Shown: positions 1 to 7,686 of the stretch, piece after piece
Position numbering within the stretch: the first letter of the stretch is position 1
Layout of the letters: each line of letters begins with the position of its first letter
Assembly (NCBI GenBank): GCA_964636385.1
Contig: CAZWSC010000021.1
Location: forward strand, 1 to 46,909
Direction of reading: 5' to 3'
DNA from: CAZWSC01 sp964636385
Lineage (GTDB): Bacteria; Eisenbacteria; RBG-16-71-46; CAIMUX01
DNA: 46,909 nt
The notes under the pieces: model-generated
Told to the model about the DNA's origin: nothing
What the model saw: only the letters and a program-made list of their open reading frames with translations
The model's database searches: none
Program-made: the position numbers and the translations under genes

Positions 1-1
1 T

Positions 2-733
2 CCGCCTCCGCCACCTCCGTCGCCTCCCACACCTCCACCTCCGCCGCGAGATCCAACCTGGGTCCGGCCGCAGACAGGGGGCGAGACCGTATACATCCCG
101 GCCGGTGAACTTCGAAGTCTCACGAAGTCGGGCAGGGCGGGAAAGACCCCGTTGTGGGTCTGGATCCTGGGAGCAGCCGTGCTGACCGCGATAGTCACGC
201 TGCTGATCCTGCGGCCCTGGATGACGGAGAAGTCGACGGACACGGCGCCTGCGCCGGAGGCGATTGGAGGCAGGGGGGTCTTCGAGGAGGAGAGGGAGGC
301 TGTGCGTCCCCCGGTTGCTCAGCCTTTCGTGAAAGACCCGGTGGAGAACCCACCTGTGCCCGCCTCTCCTCCCGGAGAACATGCGACACCATCGAGGGCT
401 GATGCCGGGAGCAACACAGGAGAAGAAGCGGCGCCCCCTGCGACATACCACTGGACCGCACCGGCTGCGGTCCTTCTTGTTTCCGCAAGCGGAGAGGACA
501 GTCAGCCGGTGGCGGCCTCCATACACGTTGATGGCCGGGCCATGGGCAGGCAGACTGCGTGCGAGTTGATGGTTGGTCCGGGTCAGCGTACCGTCACCGC
601 CGTCCGTTCCGGAATGCGTGTCGTCGGTGCATACTTTGAAGGCCGGGAGGTTCCGGTCAGGGACGGATCTGCAGAGGTGCATCTCAGACCAGGCGAGACG
701 CAACGGCTGCGATTCGTCATGCAGCGGTCTTGA
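2..733 (+). CDS. C-terminal part of a single-pass membrane protein with a proline-rich linker (5' end outside the window)
   Basis: The reading frame is open from the first bases and stops with TGA at 731-733, so only the last 243 residues are present. The fragment starts with a run of prolines (residues 1-16), followed by a basic stretch, one strong membrane segment (about residues 52-70, WVWILGAAVLTAIVTLLIL), a long Pro/Glu/Ala-rich spacer, and a final domain of about 85 residues (VAASIHVDGRAMGRQT onward) that looks like a PEGA or carboxypeptidase-regulatory beta domain. That order is usual in bacterial Ser/Thr protein kinases and other one-pass sensors whose catalytic domain lies N-terminal in the cytoplasm, but no kinase motif is visible here, so the identity is inference. 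It lies directly upstream of the CsgG-like gene, probably in the same transcript. Confidence 0.7.
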   Translation, partial: PPPPPPSPPTPPPPPRDPTWVRPQTGGETVYIPAGELRSLTKSGRAGKTPLWVWILGAAVLTAIVTLLILRPWMTEKSTDTAPAPEAIGGRGVFEEEREAVRPPVAQPFVKDPVENPPVPASPPGEHATPSRADAGSNTGEEAAPPATYHWTAPAAVLLVSASGEDSQPVAASIHVDGRAMGRQTACELMVGPGQRTVTAVRSGMRVVGAYFEGREVPVRDGSAEVHLRPGETQRLRFVMQRS

Positions 734-753
734 GCGGAGAGGAGGGTTCTGAA

Positions 754-1803
754 ATGGGAAGGCTGAATATCGGAATCAGGGGCCCGCACACCCCGGTTCT
801 ACCGGCACTCGCCATCGCCTGCCTGGGATGCGCGATGTGGGCCGGGCCGGCTTCGGGCGAGGATCTTCTGGAGAAGGGGCTCAGGCAGTTCCTTGACCTG
901 AAGCTCCCTGAGGCCCTGGCCACCTTCGAGGCGGTTGCATCGGACGAGAGGGAGTCCGATGCGGACCGCGCCCGCGCCAGCCAGTATGCGGCGCGTGTAA
1001 TGTTCGTGAAGAGCGCGCCGCCCCACGGGGAGGTGAGGGCGGCCATACGGCGCATGTACGAGTTCGACCCCGCCATCAGCGTCGATGTCGAGTCGGCGCC
1101 GACTCCGTTTCTACGGCTGTGCTATGAGGTGAGCAGGGAGATGGACATCCTCGCGGTTGAGGCGGCTGCCAGAAGAGAGACGGTTCTTGCGATCTTCGAT
1201 TTCGACAACGCCTCCTTCGACGACAAGGAGAGGTGGGATGCCATGGGTGTGGGATTCGCCCAGATGCTGGTCACTGATCTTCTCGGTGTGAAGGATCTGC
1301 AGATCGTGGAGAGGCAGAAGCTGCAGTTCGTCCTGAGCGAACTTGATCTGCATCACGGGGATCGTGTAGATCCGCAGACTGCGGCCGAGGCCGGAAAGCT
1401 CCTCGGTGCGGGGACGCTCATGTTCGGCTCCTTCAGCGCCGTAGGAAGGGACATGCGAATCGACGTCCGGCTTGTTCGAACCGAGACAGGCGAAGTGATC
1501 AAGGCCGGGAAGATCACCGGACGTACGGACAGGTTCTTCGAACTGCAGGGGAATCTTGCGAGACTCGTTGTGGATGAGATCATACCCGGAAGCCGGCGCA
1601 CAGAAGAACTGCCGCCGGACTTCGGCAGCGCGCAGACGAAATCCCTCGAGGCGGCACTGGCCTACTCCGAGGGGATCCGGTTGATGGATGAAGGCATGCT
1701 CTCGGACGCGTATGAAAGGTTTGCGGCGGCTGTGGATCTGAGCCCGGACTTTCAGGCTGCGAGGCGACGCATGCAGGGTCTGAGGCCTTTCCTGGAAGGT
1801 TGA
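754..1803 (+). CDS. Exported CsgG-like protein with C-terminal TPR-like helices
   Basis: A 349-residue protein. I chose ATG 754 because GAGAGGAGGG lies about 8 bases upstream; a TTG at 730 is also in frame but has no ribosome site. The N-terminus has a basic region and a hydrophobic segment ending near AGPASGED, so it is exported; a cysteine in that segment could be a weak lipobox. Residues about 40-110 are helical and repeat-like. From about residue 146 a CsgG-type core follows: LAIFDFDNAS, then IVERQKLQFVLSEL, then GKLLGAGTLMFGSFS, the usual pattern of CsgG/FlgO-related proteins of the periplasm and outer membrane. The last 50 residues resemble one TPR unit. CsgG itself is a secretion pore, but many relatives have unknown roles and no curli genes are nearby, so export of curli should not be assumed. 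Confidence 0.8.
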   Translation: MGRLNIGIRGPHTPVLPALAIACLGCAMWAGPASGEDLLEKGLRQFLDLKLPEALATFEAVASDERESDADRARASQYAARVMFVKSAPPHGEVRAAIRRMYEFDPAISVDVESAPTPFLRLCYEVSREMDILAVEAAARRETVLAIFDFDNASFDDKERWDAMGVGFAQMLVTDLLGVKDLQIVERQKLQFVLSELDLHHGDRVDPQTAAEAGKLLGAGTLMFGSFSAVGRDMRIDVRLVRTETGEVIKAGKITGRTDRFFELQGNLARLVVDEIIPGSRRTEELPPDFGSAQTKSLEAALAYSEGIRLMDEGMLSDAYERFAAAVDLSPDFQAARRRMQGLRPFLEG

Positions 1804-1810
1804 TCCGGGT

Positions 1811-1857
1811 GTACAGTTCCCTCTGGTTGTACTGTACGGCGGTTGCACTACAGTGCA
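1811..1857 (+). promoter_or_regulatory. Two consecutive inverted repeats between the CsgG-like gene and mscS
   Basis: GTACAGT at 1811-1817 pairs with ACTGTAC at 1831-1837 (7 bp, 13-base loop). A second small hairpin, TGCAC at 1844-1848 and GTGCA at 1853-1857, follows 6 bases later. They occupy most of the 83-base gap before mscS. They could be an attenuator, a weak terminator without a U tract, or an operator; nothing decides between these. Confidence 0.35.
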
Positions 1858-1886
1858 TGGAGCGTATCTGAAGCAGGGAGGATCCA

Positions 1887-2687
1887 ATGGAAGACGTCAG
1901 CCGGAATGTGGTCAACTTCGCCACTACCTACGGTATCAGGATAATCGGCGCGATACTGATCCTGGTCATCGGTCGGATCATTGCGGGATGGGCACGAAAG
2001 CTGGTCACGAAGGTGATGACCAGCAGGGACGCAGATCGTGCCCTGATGAGCTTCATCAGAAGCCTGGTCTTCTATCTGATCATCGTATTCACGTGGATTG
2101 CGGTGTTGAGCAAGTTTGGTGTGGAGACCACCTCCCTTGTCGCCGTACTCGGCGCCGCCGGTTTCGCCATCGGGTTCGCGCTCCAGGGAAGCCTTGGCAA
2201 CCTCGCTGCGGGGGTCATGCTCCTGATCTTCCGTCCCTTCAAGATCGGCGACTACGTTGACATTGCCGGTACCGCGGGAACGGTGAAGGATCTTGAGCTC
2301 TTCGTGACCACACTGACCACCCCCGACAACGTGCGTGTCATAGTTCCCAACGGCGGCGTGTTCGGCAGTGTTATCAGGAACTTCTCGGCCGAGGATGTCC
2401 GCCGCGTGGATATGGTCTTCGGCATCAGCTACGGCTCGAGCATAGACAAGGCGGTCCAGGTGATGAAGGGGGTCATCGAGGCCGATGACCGGGTGCTCAA
2501 GGAGCCGCAACTGCTGATCGCTGTATCGGAACTCGCGGACAGCAGTGTGAACTTCACGGTCCGCCCCTGGGTGAAGAAGGAGGACTACTGGGCGGTGAAG
2601 TTCGAGCTGACCGAGAGGATCAAGAAGGCGTTCGACGCGGAGGGGATCGAGATTCCCTTCCCGCAGGTCACGGTGCACAAGGCCTGA
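1887..2687 (+). CDS. mscS: Small-conductance mechanosensitive channel, MscS family
   Basis: A 266-residue protein of typical MscS length. ATG 1887 follows GGGAGGATCCA. Three membrane segments are visible: about residues 15-35, 50-78 and the pore-lining third helix about 84-115 with the Gly/Ala pattern GAAGFAIGFALQGSLGN that packs the heptameric pore. The cytoplasmic beta domain follows, with RPFKIGDYV and VIVPNGGVF motifs typical of the family, and the alpha/beta C-terminal domain. Family members open on membrane tension and release solutes during hypo-osmotic shock. It lies 83 bases downstream of the CsgG-like gene and convergent to rpoN. Confidence 0.93.
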   Translation: MEDVSRNVVNFATTYGIRIIGAILILVIGRIIAGWARKLVTKVMTSRDADRALMSFIRSLVFYLIIVFTWIAVLSKFGVETTSLVAVLGAAGFAIGFALQGSLGNLAAGVMLLIFRPFKIGDYVDIAGTAGTVKDLELFVTTLTTPDNVRVIVPNGGVFGSVIRNFSAEDVRRVDMVFGISYGSSIDKAVQVMKGVIEADDRVLKEPQLLIAVSELADSSVNFTVRPWVKKEDYWAVKFELTERIKKAFDAEGIEIPFPQVTVHKA

Positions 2688-2780
2688 CCCGCCCTTCTCA
2701 ACGGCACCCTGCCGCAACGTCGCATCCGGAGGCGCTTCCCGGGCATTTCGATCCAGCTGCGGGAGGATCCTCCGGGTGCC

Positions 2781-2810
2781 GGTCCCGAATGCCGTGCCTG
2801 GCACGGGACC
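2781..2810. terminator. Hairpin between convergent mscS and rpoN
   Basis: GGTCCC at 2781-2786 pairs with GGGACC at 2805-2810, enclosing a second stem GTGC (2794-2797) / GCAC (2801-2804) with a CTG loop and a one-sided bulge. A perfect palindrome GGAGGATCCTCC lies just before it at 2762-2773. Position between two convergent genes suggests a bidirectional terminator, but there is no T tract. Confidence 0.35.
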
Positions 2811-2819
2811 CGGCGGGGT

Positions 2820-4367
2820 CTACCGTGCGTCCTGGATCCTGTTCTGCGCCTTGCGGTCTCCGGCTGCCCCTATCCCCATGATTCCCCGGTACTTGGTGAC
2901 CGTCCTGCGGCTGATGGGGAAGCCCCGCTGCTTGAGATGGACCGAGATGTCCTTGTCCGACCAGGGATTCTGGGGGTCTTCCTCTTCGCTGAGAAGCTTC
3001 ACAAGGGCATCCATTATCGCCTTGTTGGCGATCTTCTCGCCGCTCTTGTTCAAGACGGCGCGGGAGAAGAAGGCGGAGAGGGGAATCAGGCCTCGCGGTG
3101 TGAGCATGTGCTTGTCCTTGAGGATCCGCGATACGGTGGCCTCGTTCAACCCGAGGCGCTCCGCCAGTTCCTTCTGTAGAAGCGGCTTCAAAGCCTCCTC
3201 GCCCTTCTCCAGGAACTCGGTCTGCTGGCGAACCAGTTCCATCCCGATCTCGTACAGGGTACGGTCGCGGTACTCGGTGGCCCTCACAAGCATCCTGGCG
3301 TTGCTGCGCATCTCACGCAGACGCATGAGAATCTGCGCCGGATCCTCGTTGCCCCCATCTCGCGCCGACTCCGCTTCCAGCGCCTTCTTCCGGGGAATCC
3401 GGTTCTCTCGGTAGCGGTAACGGCCGGAGAGCGGATGGCTGAGGCTGACGACCCAGTCGTCATCCACCTTCTCTGCGATGAGATCCGGATAGCGTGTCGG
3501 TTCGACGGTGTGGTCGATGAGGGCGAACGGCTTGCCGTGGAGTCTGTGCAGGACCTCCAGCGCCTTTCTCAGCTCAGTGCCGGATACCCCGAGCTTCTTC
3601 GCCACGGAATCCAGATTCCTCGGCTTGATGTTGCTCAGTTCCCCGTCGCGTATAAGCTGCGCCGCAAGTGAGTCGCCCTTTCCATGGCGCTCCAGCTGGA
3701 TCAGGTAACAGTGACTCTGGTTCCTTGCACCAACGCCGGGAGGTTCCAGCTGGTAGCGGATGACCTGCAGTGCCTCCTCGAGCAGCGGCCTTTCTTCGAC
3801 CTGCAGCCCGAGGACCTCGGGGAGCCATGCGTCCGGATCCCTGTTCAGGGTTTCCCGCCACTCCTCAACCGGTGTCAGCCCCTGAAGTGTGAGCTCCTCA
3901 TCGGATTCCGGGGGAGTGAGAAAGCCGCGTCCATCGAGACCCTGGAGAATGCGAATGACGAGTTCCATGACAGGCCGGGAGATGTCCAGTTCCCTTGCCT
4001 GTGTTTCGAGCTGCTCATAAGGGCTTGGAGTGGCAATCGCCACGGCGCCAGTGGTCTCATCGGCCGGGAACACCTCATTGGTCCACGGAGTGGCCGCAAC
4101 GGGGTTGAACCAGACCTCGCCGTCCTGGATGTCCACTTCCTGTTTGGGTGTGCGATCGACTGTCCTGGTCTGATCGGCATCGCGGATGAAGCGCGGGTCG
4201 GTTACCTCCTCGTTTCGTTCCAGCCAGGGATTCGACATCACCTGCTGTTCCATGTTCTGCACAGCCTCCAGAATCGGCGCCTGGATCAACTCCAGGTTCA
4301 TCCTCATCTGGGGGGTGAGGGTCTGGGTCAGCCTCATGCTCTGACTGATGTGAAGGCCCTGTCGCAT
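2820..4367 (-). CDS. rpoN: RNA polymerase sigma-54 factor RpoN
   Basis: A 515-residue protein starting MRQGLHISQSMRLTQTLTP. ATG at 4367 is chosen over a frame extension to 4472 because sigma-54 proteins begin with this glutamine/leucine-rich activator-binding region and AGAGGGAAG lies just upstream. Region I (residues about 5-55) is followed by an acidic region II (EEVTDPRF, TKQEV, about 60-110), the core-binding domain (about 120-330), the helix-turn-helix (LNEATVSRILKDK) and the C-terminal RpoN box, here SRRTVTKYRG against the usual ARRTVAKYRE. Sigma-54 directs RNA polymerase to -24/-12 promoters and needs AAA+ activators; none is in this window. The gene stands alone, divergent from the selenoprotein-candidate operon. 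Confidence 0.95.
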   Translation of the reverse strand: MRQGLHISQSMRLTQTLTPQMRMNLELIQAPILEAVQNMEQQVMSNPWLERNEEVTDPRFIRDADQTRTVDRTPKQEVDIQDGEVWFNPVAATPWTNEVFPADETTGAVAIATPSPYEQLETQARELDISRPVMELVIRILQGLDGRGFLTPPESDEELTLQGLTPVEEWRETLNRDPDAWLPEVLGLQVEERPLLEEALQVIRYQLEPPGVGARNQSHCYLIQLERHGKGDSLAAQLIRDGELSNIKPRNLDSVAKKLGVSGTELRKALEVLHRLHGKPFALIDHTVEPTRYPDLIAEKVDDDWVVSLSHPLSGRYRYRENRIPRKKALEAESARDGGNEDPAQILMRLREMRSNARMLVRATEYRDRTLYEIGMELVRQQTEFLEKGEEALKPLLQKELAERLGLNEATVSRILKDKHMLTPRGLIPLSAFFSRAVLNKSGEKIANKAIMDALVKLLSEEEDPQNPWSDKDISVHLKQRGFPISRRTVTKYRGIMGIGAAGDRKAQNRIQDAR

Positions 4368-4724
4368 CCGCTTCCCTCTTGGTGATGCAGTCCGTGCTCC
4401 CCCGCGGATACTACGCGTCCGCGGGAACCGGCTCAAGAGATGTGCCGGGGTGGGAGGTCCACCTGTTGTCATTTGCGGCCGTTTTCGGGGTCTCCTGAAG
4501 GCCGATTTCGAGGCGGGGCCTGTCAGATCTTCCGAATTGCGGCGGGTTGCGGCGAACAGGGCTCATCTCAGCCGGGGCAGAACGGCCCTCGAGGCTCCTG
4601 ACAGGCCGTGGACCCGTCACCCAGCCATTGTTGTCCGCCGGACGCCTCGTGGCCGGGATTGCCGGTCAACCCGTACCCTGCTATTGTGCTGAAACCCCGT
4701 CAACCATGGAAGGAGGGGAGGTAG
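4368..4724. other. Divergent intergenic region between rpoN and the TlpA-like gene
   Basis: This 357-base stretch has no credible gene. It holds a good sigma-70 promoter for the rightward operon (4659-4687, listed separately) and a perfect 10-bp inverted repeat, GGCCTGTCAG at 4517-4526 and CTGACAGGCC at 4598-4607, separated by 71 bases. A repeat of that size is expected by chance a few times in a GC-rich window like this, so no role is claimed. The rpoN promoter was not recognised. Confidence 0.5.
4659..4687 (+). promoter_or_regulatory. Sigma-70-type promoter for the TlpA-like selenoprotein operon
   Basis: TTGCCG (4659-4664) and TATTGT (4682-4687) are separated by exactly 17 bases. The start codon at 4725 follows at a normal leader distance with a very strong ribosome site, GGAAGGAGGGGAGG, just upstream. 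Confidence 0.55.
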
Positions 4725-6011
4725 ATGAAGTCAATCCATGCTCATGAACGCAGGGTAATCGCCCCTGTGCGGAAGATCCTGCCCTTGCTTCTGGTCATCG
4801 TCGTCTGTGCTGCCGGCTGCGGCGAGCCTGGGGCTTCGCCGGACGGTATTGCGGTGTCCGACACCACTGCGTATCAGGCCGCCATGTCGGCGGGAGATAC
4901 GACAAGTGTGATCCAGGCGCTCGGGCGCTTCCTGGACGACTACCCGCAGAGCCCGTTCCGGCCCGGCGTGTACTCCAGGCTCTTCAGCCTGAAGGACGCC
5001 CGGGATCCCGCGGAGGCCGGCGCATTCGTGCGCACCCGCCTGGAGACCGAGGTGGATCCCGCCTCGCGGGGGAGGCTGTACTACGCCCTCTATCTGAACA
5101 CCCGCGACCACGATCCCGACAGGGAGGGCGAGGTCATAGAGGCTCTCATATCCGACTCTCCCCTGACGCCGGATGTGTACAACATGGTTGCGTGGAACCT
5201 GGTCGAGCGCGAGACGATGCTCGAGGAGGCCGTGCGCCTGGCCGTGATAGGCGTTTCCCTGGCTGACGACAGCGTATCCAGGGGTAACATCCTGGATACC
5301 CAGGGAAGGGCGAAGTACAAGATGGGGAGCCTGGCCGAGGCGGTGTTCCTGCTGGAGGAGGCGGTGAGCCTGAACCCGGATCCGGAGATCCGCAGGCATC
5401 TGGCGGAGGCATATGACAGGTCGGGGCGCAGGGAGGAAGCCCTGGAGATGTTCACGGAGCTAATGATCTCCCAGGAGAACCCGGATATGCGATCGTCCAT
5501 AGAGCGGCTGGCTGCAGAGACCGGCCGCAGCGCCCCTGATATCTTCCGCCGGATCGACACCGCGAGGCACGAGGCGGCCTGGCCCGCACCGGAGTTCACC
5601 CTGATCGACTACGACGGCCAGCCGGTGAGCCTGGGCGACTTCCGTGGCAAGGTCGTCCTGCTCAACTTCTGGCACCCGACCTGAGGACCATGCCGTGCGG
5701 AGTATCCGCACCTGGAGGCCCTCTACCAGGAACACGGTCAGAGGGGTTTCACAGTGCTCTCAGTCGAGACAACCGGCAGGCCCGAGCTTGCCCTGGAGTT
5801 CGCGGAGAGCGTCGGCGTGACATTCCCCATCGTCAGCGACGACTCGCGTACTGTCGGTTCGCTGTTCGGCATACGTTTCACGCCAACGAACCTCCTCATC
5901 GACAGGGACGGAATGGTGTTCTTCACCAACTACGGCTACTCCCCCGGCAAGGAGGAGGTTTACGCCGCACAGATCGGCTACCTGCTGGGTATGCGGGGAA
6001 GAAGCTCGTGA
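4725..6011 (+). CDS. TPR/TlpA-like lipoprotein with in-frame UGA in its redox motif (U-G-P-C): probable selenoprotein
   Basis: Read through TGA 5682-5684, this frame encodes 428 residues. Residues 1-32 form a lipoprotein signal (hydrophobic core LPLLLVIVVCAAG then Cys32), followed by TPR-like helices (about 50-265) and a thioredoxin-fold TlpA/AhpC-TSA domain (about 290-428). The domain reads PEFTLIDYDGQPVSL, VVLLNFWHPT, then UGA at codon 320, then GPCRAEYPHLEALY. TlpA proteins normally have W-C-x-x-C-R here, so the UGA sits exactly on the first redox cysteine and the frame continues normally to the cis-proline (FTPTN, Pro387) and a natural stop at 6009-6011. A SECIS-like hairpin follows the UGA. 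Selenocysteine is the best reading; a TGC/TGT-to-TGA mutation or sequencing error is the alternative. The stop overlaps the next gene's GTG. Translation that ends at UGA would give a 319-residue TPR lipoprotein without redox activity. Confidence 0.8.
5682..5684 (+). other. In-frame TGA, predicted selenocysteine codon (Sec320)
   Basis: The TGA occupies the position of the first cysteine of the TlpA CxxC motif. The residues on both sides (NFWHPT before, GPCRAEYP after) match the family without a gap. The start and end of the domain are in one frame, so a frameshift is not needed to explain it. Confidence 0.78.
5695..5711 (+). promoter_or_regulatory. Bacterial SECIS-like hairpin after the UGA
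   Basis: GTGCGGA (5695-5701) and TCCGCAC (5705-5711) form a perfect 7-bp stem with loop GTA. The loop begins 17 bases after the UGA, inside the 16-37 base range usual for bacterial SECIS elements, and starts with G then U as the consensus prefers. CC at 5693-5694 can pair with GG at 5714-5715, leaving a CU bulge, reminiscent of the bulged U bound by SelB. Confidence 0.6.
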
Positions 6012-6841
6012 AAGTCTACATGTCCGTGGACATGGAAGGGATCAGCGGTGTCTCCTCACTGAAGCAGATCCGTGCGGACACCCCCGAGTATGCCATGGCG
6101 AGGATCTGGATGACCGAGGACGTTAACGCCGCGGTCGAGGGGGCGGTATCCGCAGGCGCGTCGGAGATCCTGGTTCGGGACGCCCATGGGAGGGCCACCA
6201 ACATCCCGCCGGACAGGCTGCATCCAAAGGCGAGACTGATGGCGGGATGGATGCCGAACATGGACATGCTCCAGGGGCTGGACTCCACCTGGGATGTGGT
6301 ATTCATGATCGGCTACCATCCCGGCCCGCCGTCCAAGGGGGGAGTGCTGTCGCACACATATCACATGTCGGCCATTCGTGAGGTTGTCATCAACGGCATC
6401 TCCGCCGGTGAGACGCTCCTCAACGCGATACAGGCAGGCATGCTTGGCGTTCCGGTGGGGCTTGTTACGGGAGAGAGGGCGCTCCACGACGAGATTGCAG
6501 GGCCGCTGGGCTCGGCCGAGTTCGTGCCCACCAAGACAGGATTCGGCTACCAGTCGGCGCTGCTCGAACCGGTTGCCGTGTGCAGGGAGGAGATCCGCCG
6601 GTGCGCGGCCAGGGCGGTTGAGAGGGCCGGCGCCGGCAGGGACCTGACCCCATACATTCCCGAGGCGCCCATCTCCCTCAGGGTGGATTTCCAGTCGGCG
6701 GAGGCGTGTGAAACGGCGCGGCTCATCCCGGGCTTCCGGGCCGCGTCGACACGGACGATGGAGATGCAGGCGGCATCGGCGGATGAACTACTCCGGAGTT
6801 TCCAGCTTCTCATGCAGGTCCTGTATGGCATGAACGGCTGA
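6008..6841 (+). CDS. dppA: DppA-type D-aminopeptidase, M55 metallopeptidase family
   Basis: A 277-residue protein, matching the usual length of about 275. GTG 6008 is chosen because it gives the family N-terminus (V/M)KVYMSVDMEGISGV and has GGGGAAG upstream; it overlaps the preceding stop as GTGA. The zinc ligands and catalytic residues of the family are recognisable: the Asp and Glu of SVDMEG, the His of RDAHGRATN, the His of GYHP and of LSHTYH, and the Glu of SAGETLLN. M55 enzymes are self-compartmentalising decamers that remove N-terminal D-amino acids (D-Ala) from peptides, linking cell-wall peptide use to nutrition. Translational coupling to the selenoprotein candidate is likely from the overlap. 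Confidence 0.92.
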   Translation: MKVYMSVDMEGISGVSSLKQIRADTPEYAMARIWMTEDVNAAVEGAVSAGASEILVRDAHGRATNIPPDRLHPKARLMAGWMPNMDMLQGLDSTWDVVFMIGYHPGPPSKGGVLSHTYHMSAIREVVINGISAGETLLNAIQAGMLGVPVGLVTGERALHDEIAGPLGSAEFVPTKTGFGYQSALLEPVAVCREEIRRCAARAVERAGAGRDLTPYIPEAPISLRVDFQSAEACETARLIPGFRAASTRTMEMQAASADELLRSFQLLMQVLYGMNG

Positions 6842-6941
6842 GAGCGGACGAGTGCGCCGTGCAGTCATCTCCGGCTGCGGTCAGATGCGGCGGCGCCCGG
6901 GCTCGGATCGGCCGGCACAGGACAGTGTCGGAGAAGGGCAG

Positions 6942-7628
6942 ATGATTGGCATTCGCGACATACAGGCGATAGGCGGCCTTCTCCGCAGGATCAGGCGCCG
7001 CATTCTCCCCCGGCGTTTTCACGGTTCACAGAGATACTGGGAGGAGCGCTATGCCTCGGGCGGCAACTCGGGCGGCGGTTCGTATGATGAGCTGGCCTCG
7101 TTCAAGGCCGGGGTCCTGAACGAGTTCGTGCGCGCGAACGGAATCCGCAGCGTGATCGAGTTCGGTTGCGGGGACGGCAACCAGCTCGCACTTGCAGACT
7201 ATCCGTCCTACATCGGATTCGATGTTAGCGAAACCGCCCTGGAAGTCTGCCGTGACAGATTCGCCGGCCGCAGCAACCGGGTCTTTCGCCTTCTTGAGGA
7301 TTACCGCGGGGAGCGGGCCGACCTTGTCCTGTCGCTTGATGTGATATACCACCTTGTCGAAGACCCGGTGTTCGTGAAGCACATGGAGCTTCTCTTCGCG
7401 GCCTCGGAGCGGTACGTGGCCATCTACTCCTCGAACACTGAGGAGAACCCGCCGGAACTGGAGCCGCACGTCCGCCAGCGGCGCTTCACGGACTGGATCG
7501 GGGCGAACAGGCCGGACTGGCGCCTGGTGCACAGGATCCCCAACCGGTTCCCCTTCGATCCGCAGACCGGACGCGGGTCCCTTGCAGACTTCTACATCTT
7601 CGGCAAGGCCAAACCTGACCAGTCGTGA
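6942..7628 (+). CDS. Class I SAM-dependent methyltransferase
   Basis: A 228-residue protein. ATG 6942 is chosen because GGAGAAGGG lies just upstream; an upstream GTG at 6852 has no ribosome site. The N-terminus is basic (LLRRIRRRILPRRF), then motif I VIEFGCGDGN (residues 71-80) and YIGFDVSE, and post-I region DLVLSLDVIYHLVED, as in small-molecule methyltransferases. The substrate is not predictable; relatives are common in glycan and surface-polymer clusters. It is 100 bases downstream of dppA on the same strand and convergent to the M29 peptidase, so it is probably the last gene of the operon that starts at 4725. Confidence 0.82.
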   Translation: MIGIRDIQAIGGLLRRIRRRILPRRFHGSQRYWEERYASGGNSGGGSYDELASFKAGVLNEFVRANGIRSVIEFGCGDGNQLALADYPSYIGFDVSETALEVCRDRFAGRSNRVFRLLEDYRGERADLVLSLDVIYHLVEDPVFVKHMELLFAASERYVAIYSSNTEENPPELEPHVRQRRFTDWIGANRPDWRLVHRIPNRFPFDPQTGRGSLADFYIFGKAKPDQS

Positions 7629-7686
7629 GCCCCATACGGAGGCGATGCATGGGCGCGCGAATGCCGCGTTGCTCAGTGGCCGGCTC

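Noticed and set aside
2794..2804. Sigma-54 promoter (TGGCAC) near rpoN and elsewhere
   Set aside because: No TGGCAC in the window is followed by TTGC at the required spacing in front of a gene.
4517..4607. A 10-bp inverted repeat enclosing about 90 bases, considered as a selC tRNA-Sec upstream of the selenoprotein
   Set aside because: No T-arm consensus, no UCA anticodon loop and no D-arm can be drawn on either strand, and a repeat of this size is expected by chance.
4725..6011. Pseudogene with a nonsense mutation
   Set aside because: Only one stop occurs, exactly at a redox cysteine codon, the frame continues intact, and a SECIS-like stem follows at the right distance. A point error remains possible but is less likely.
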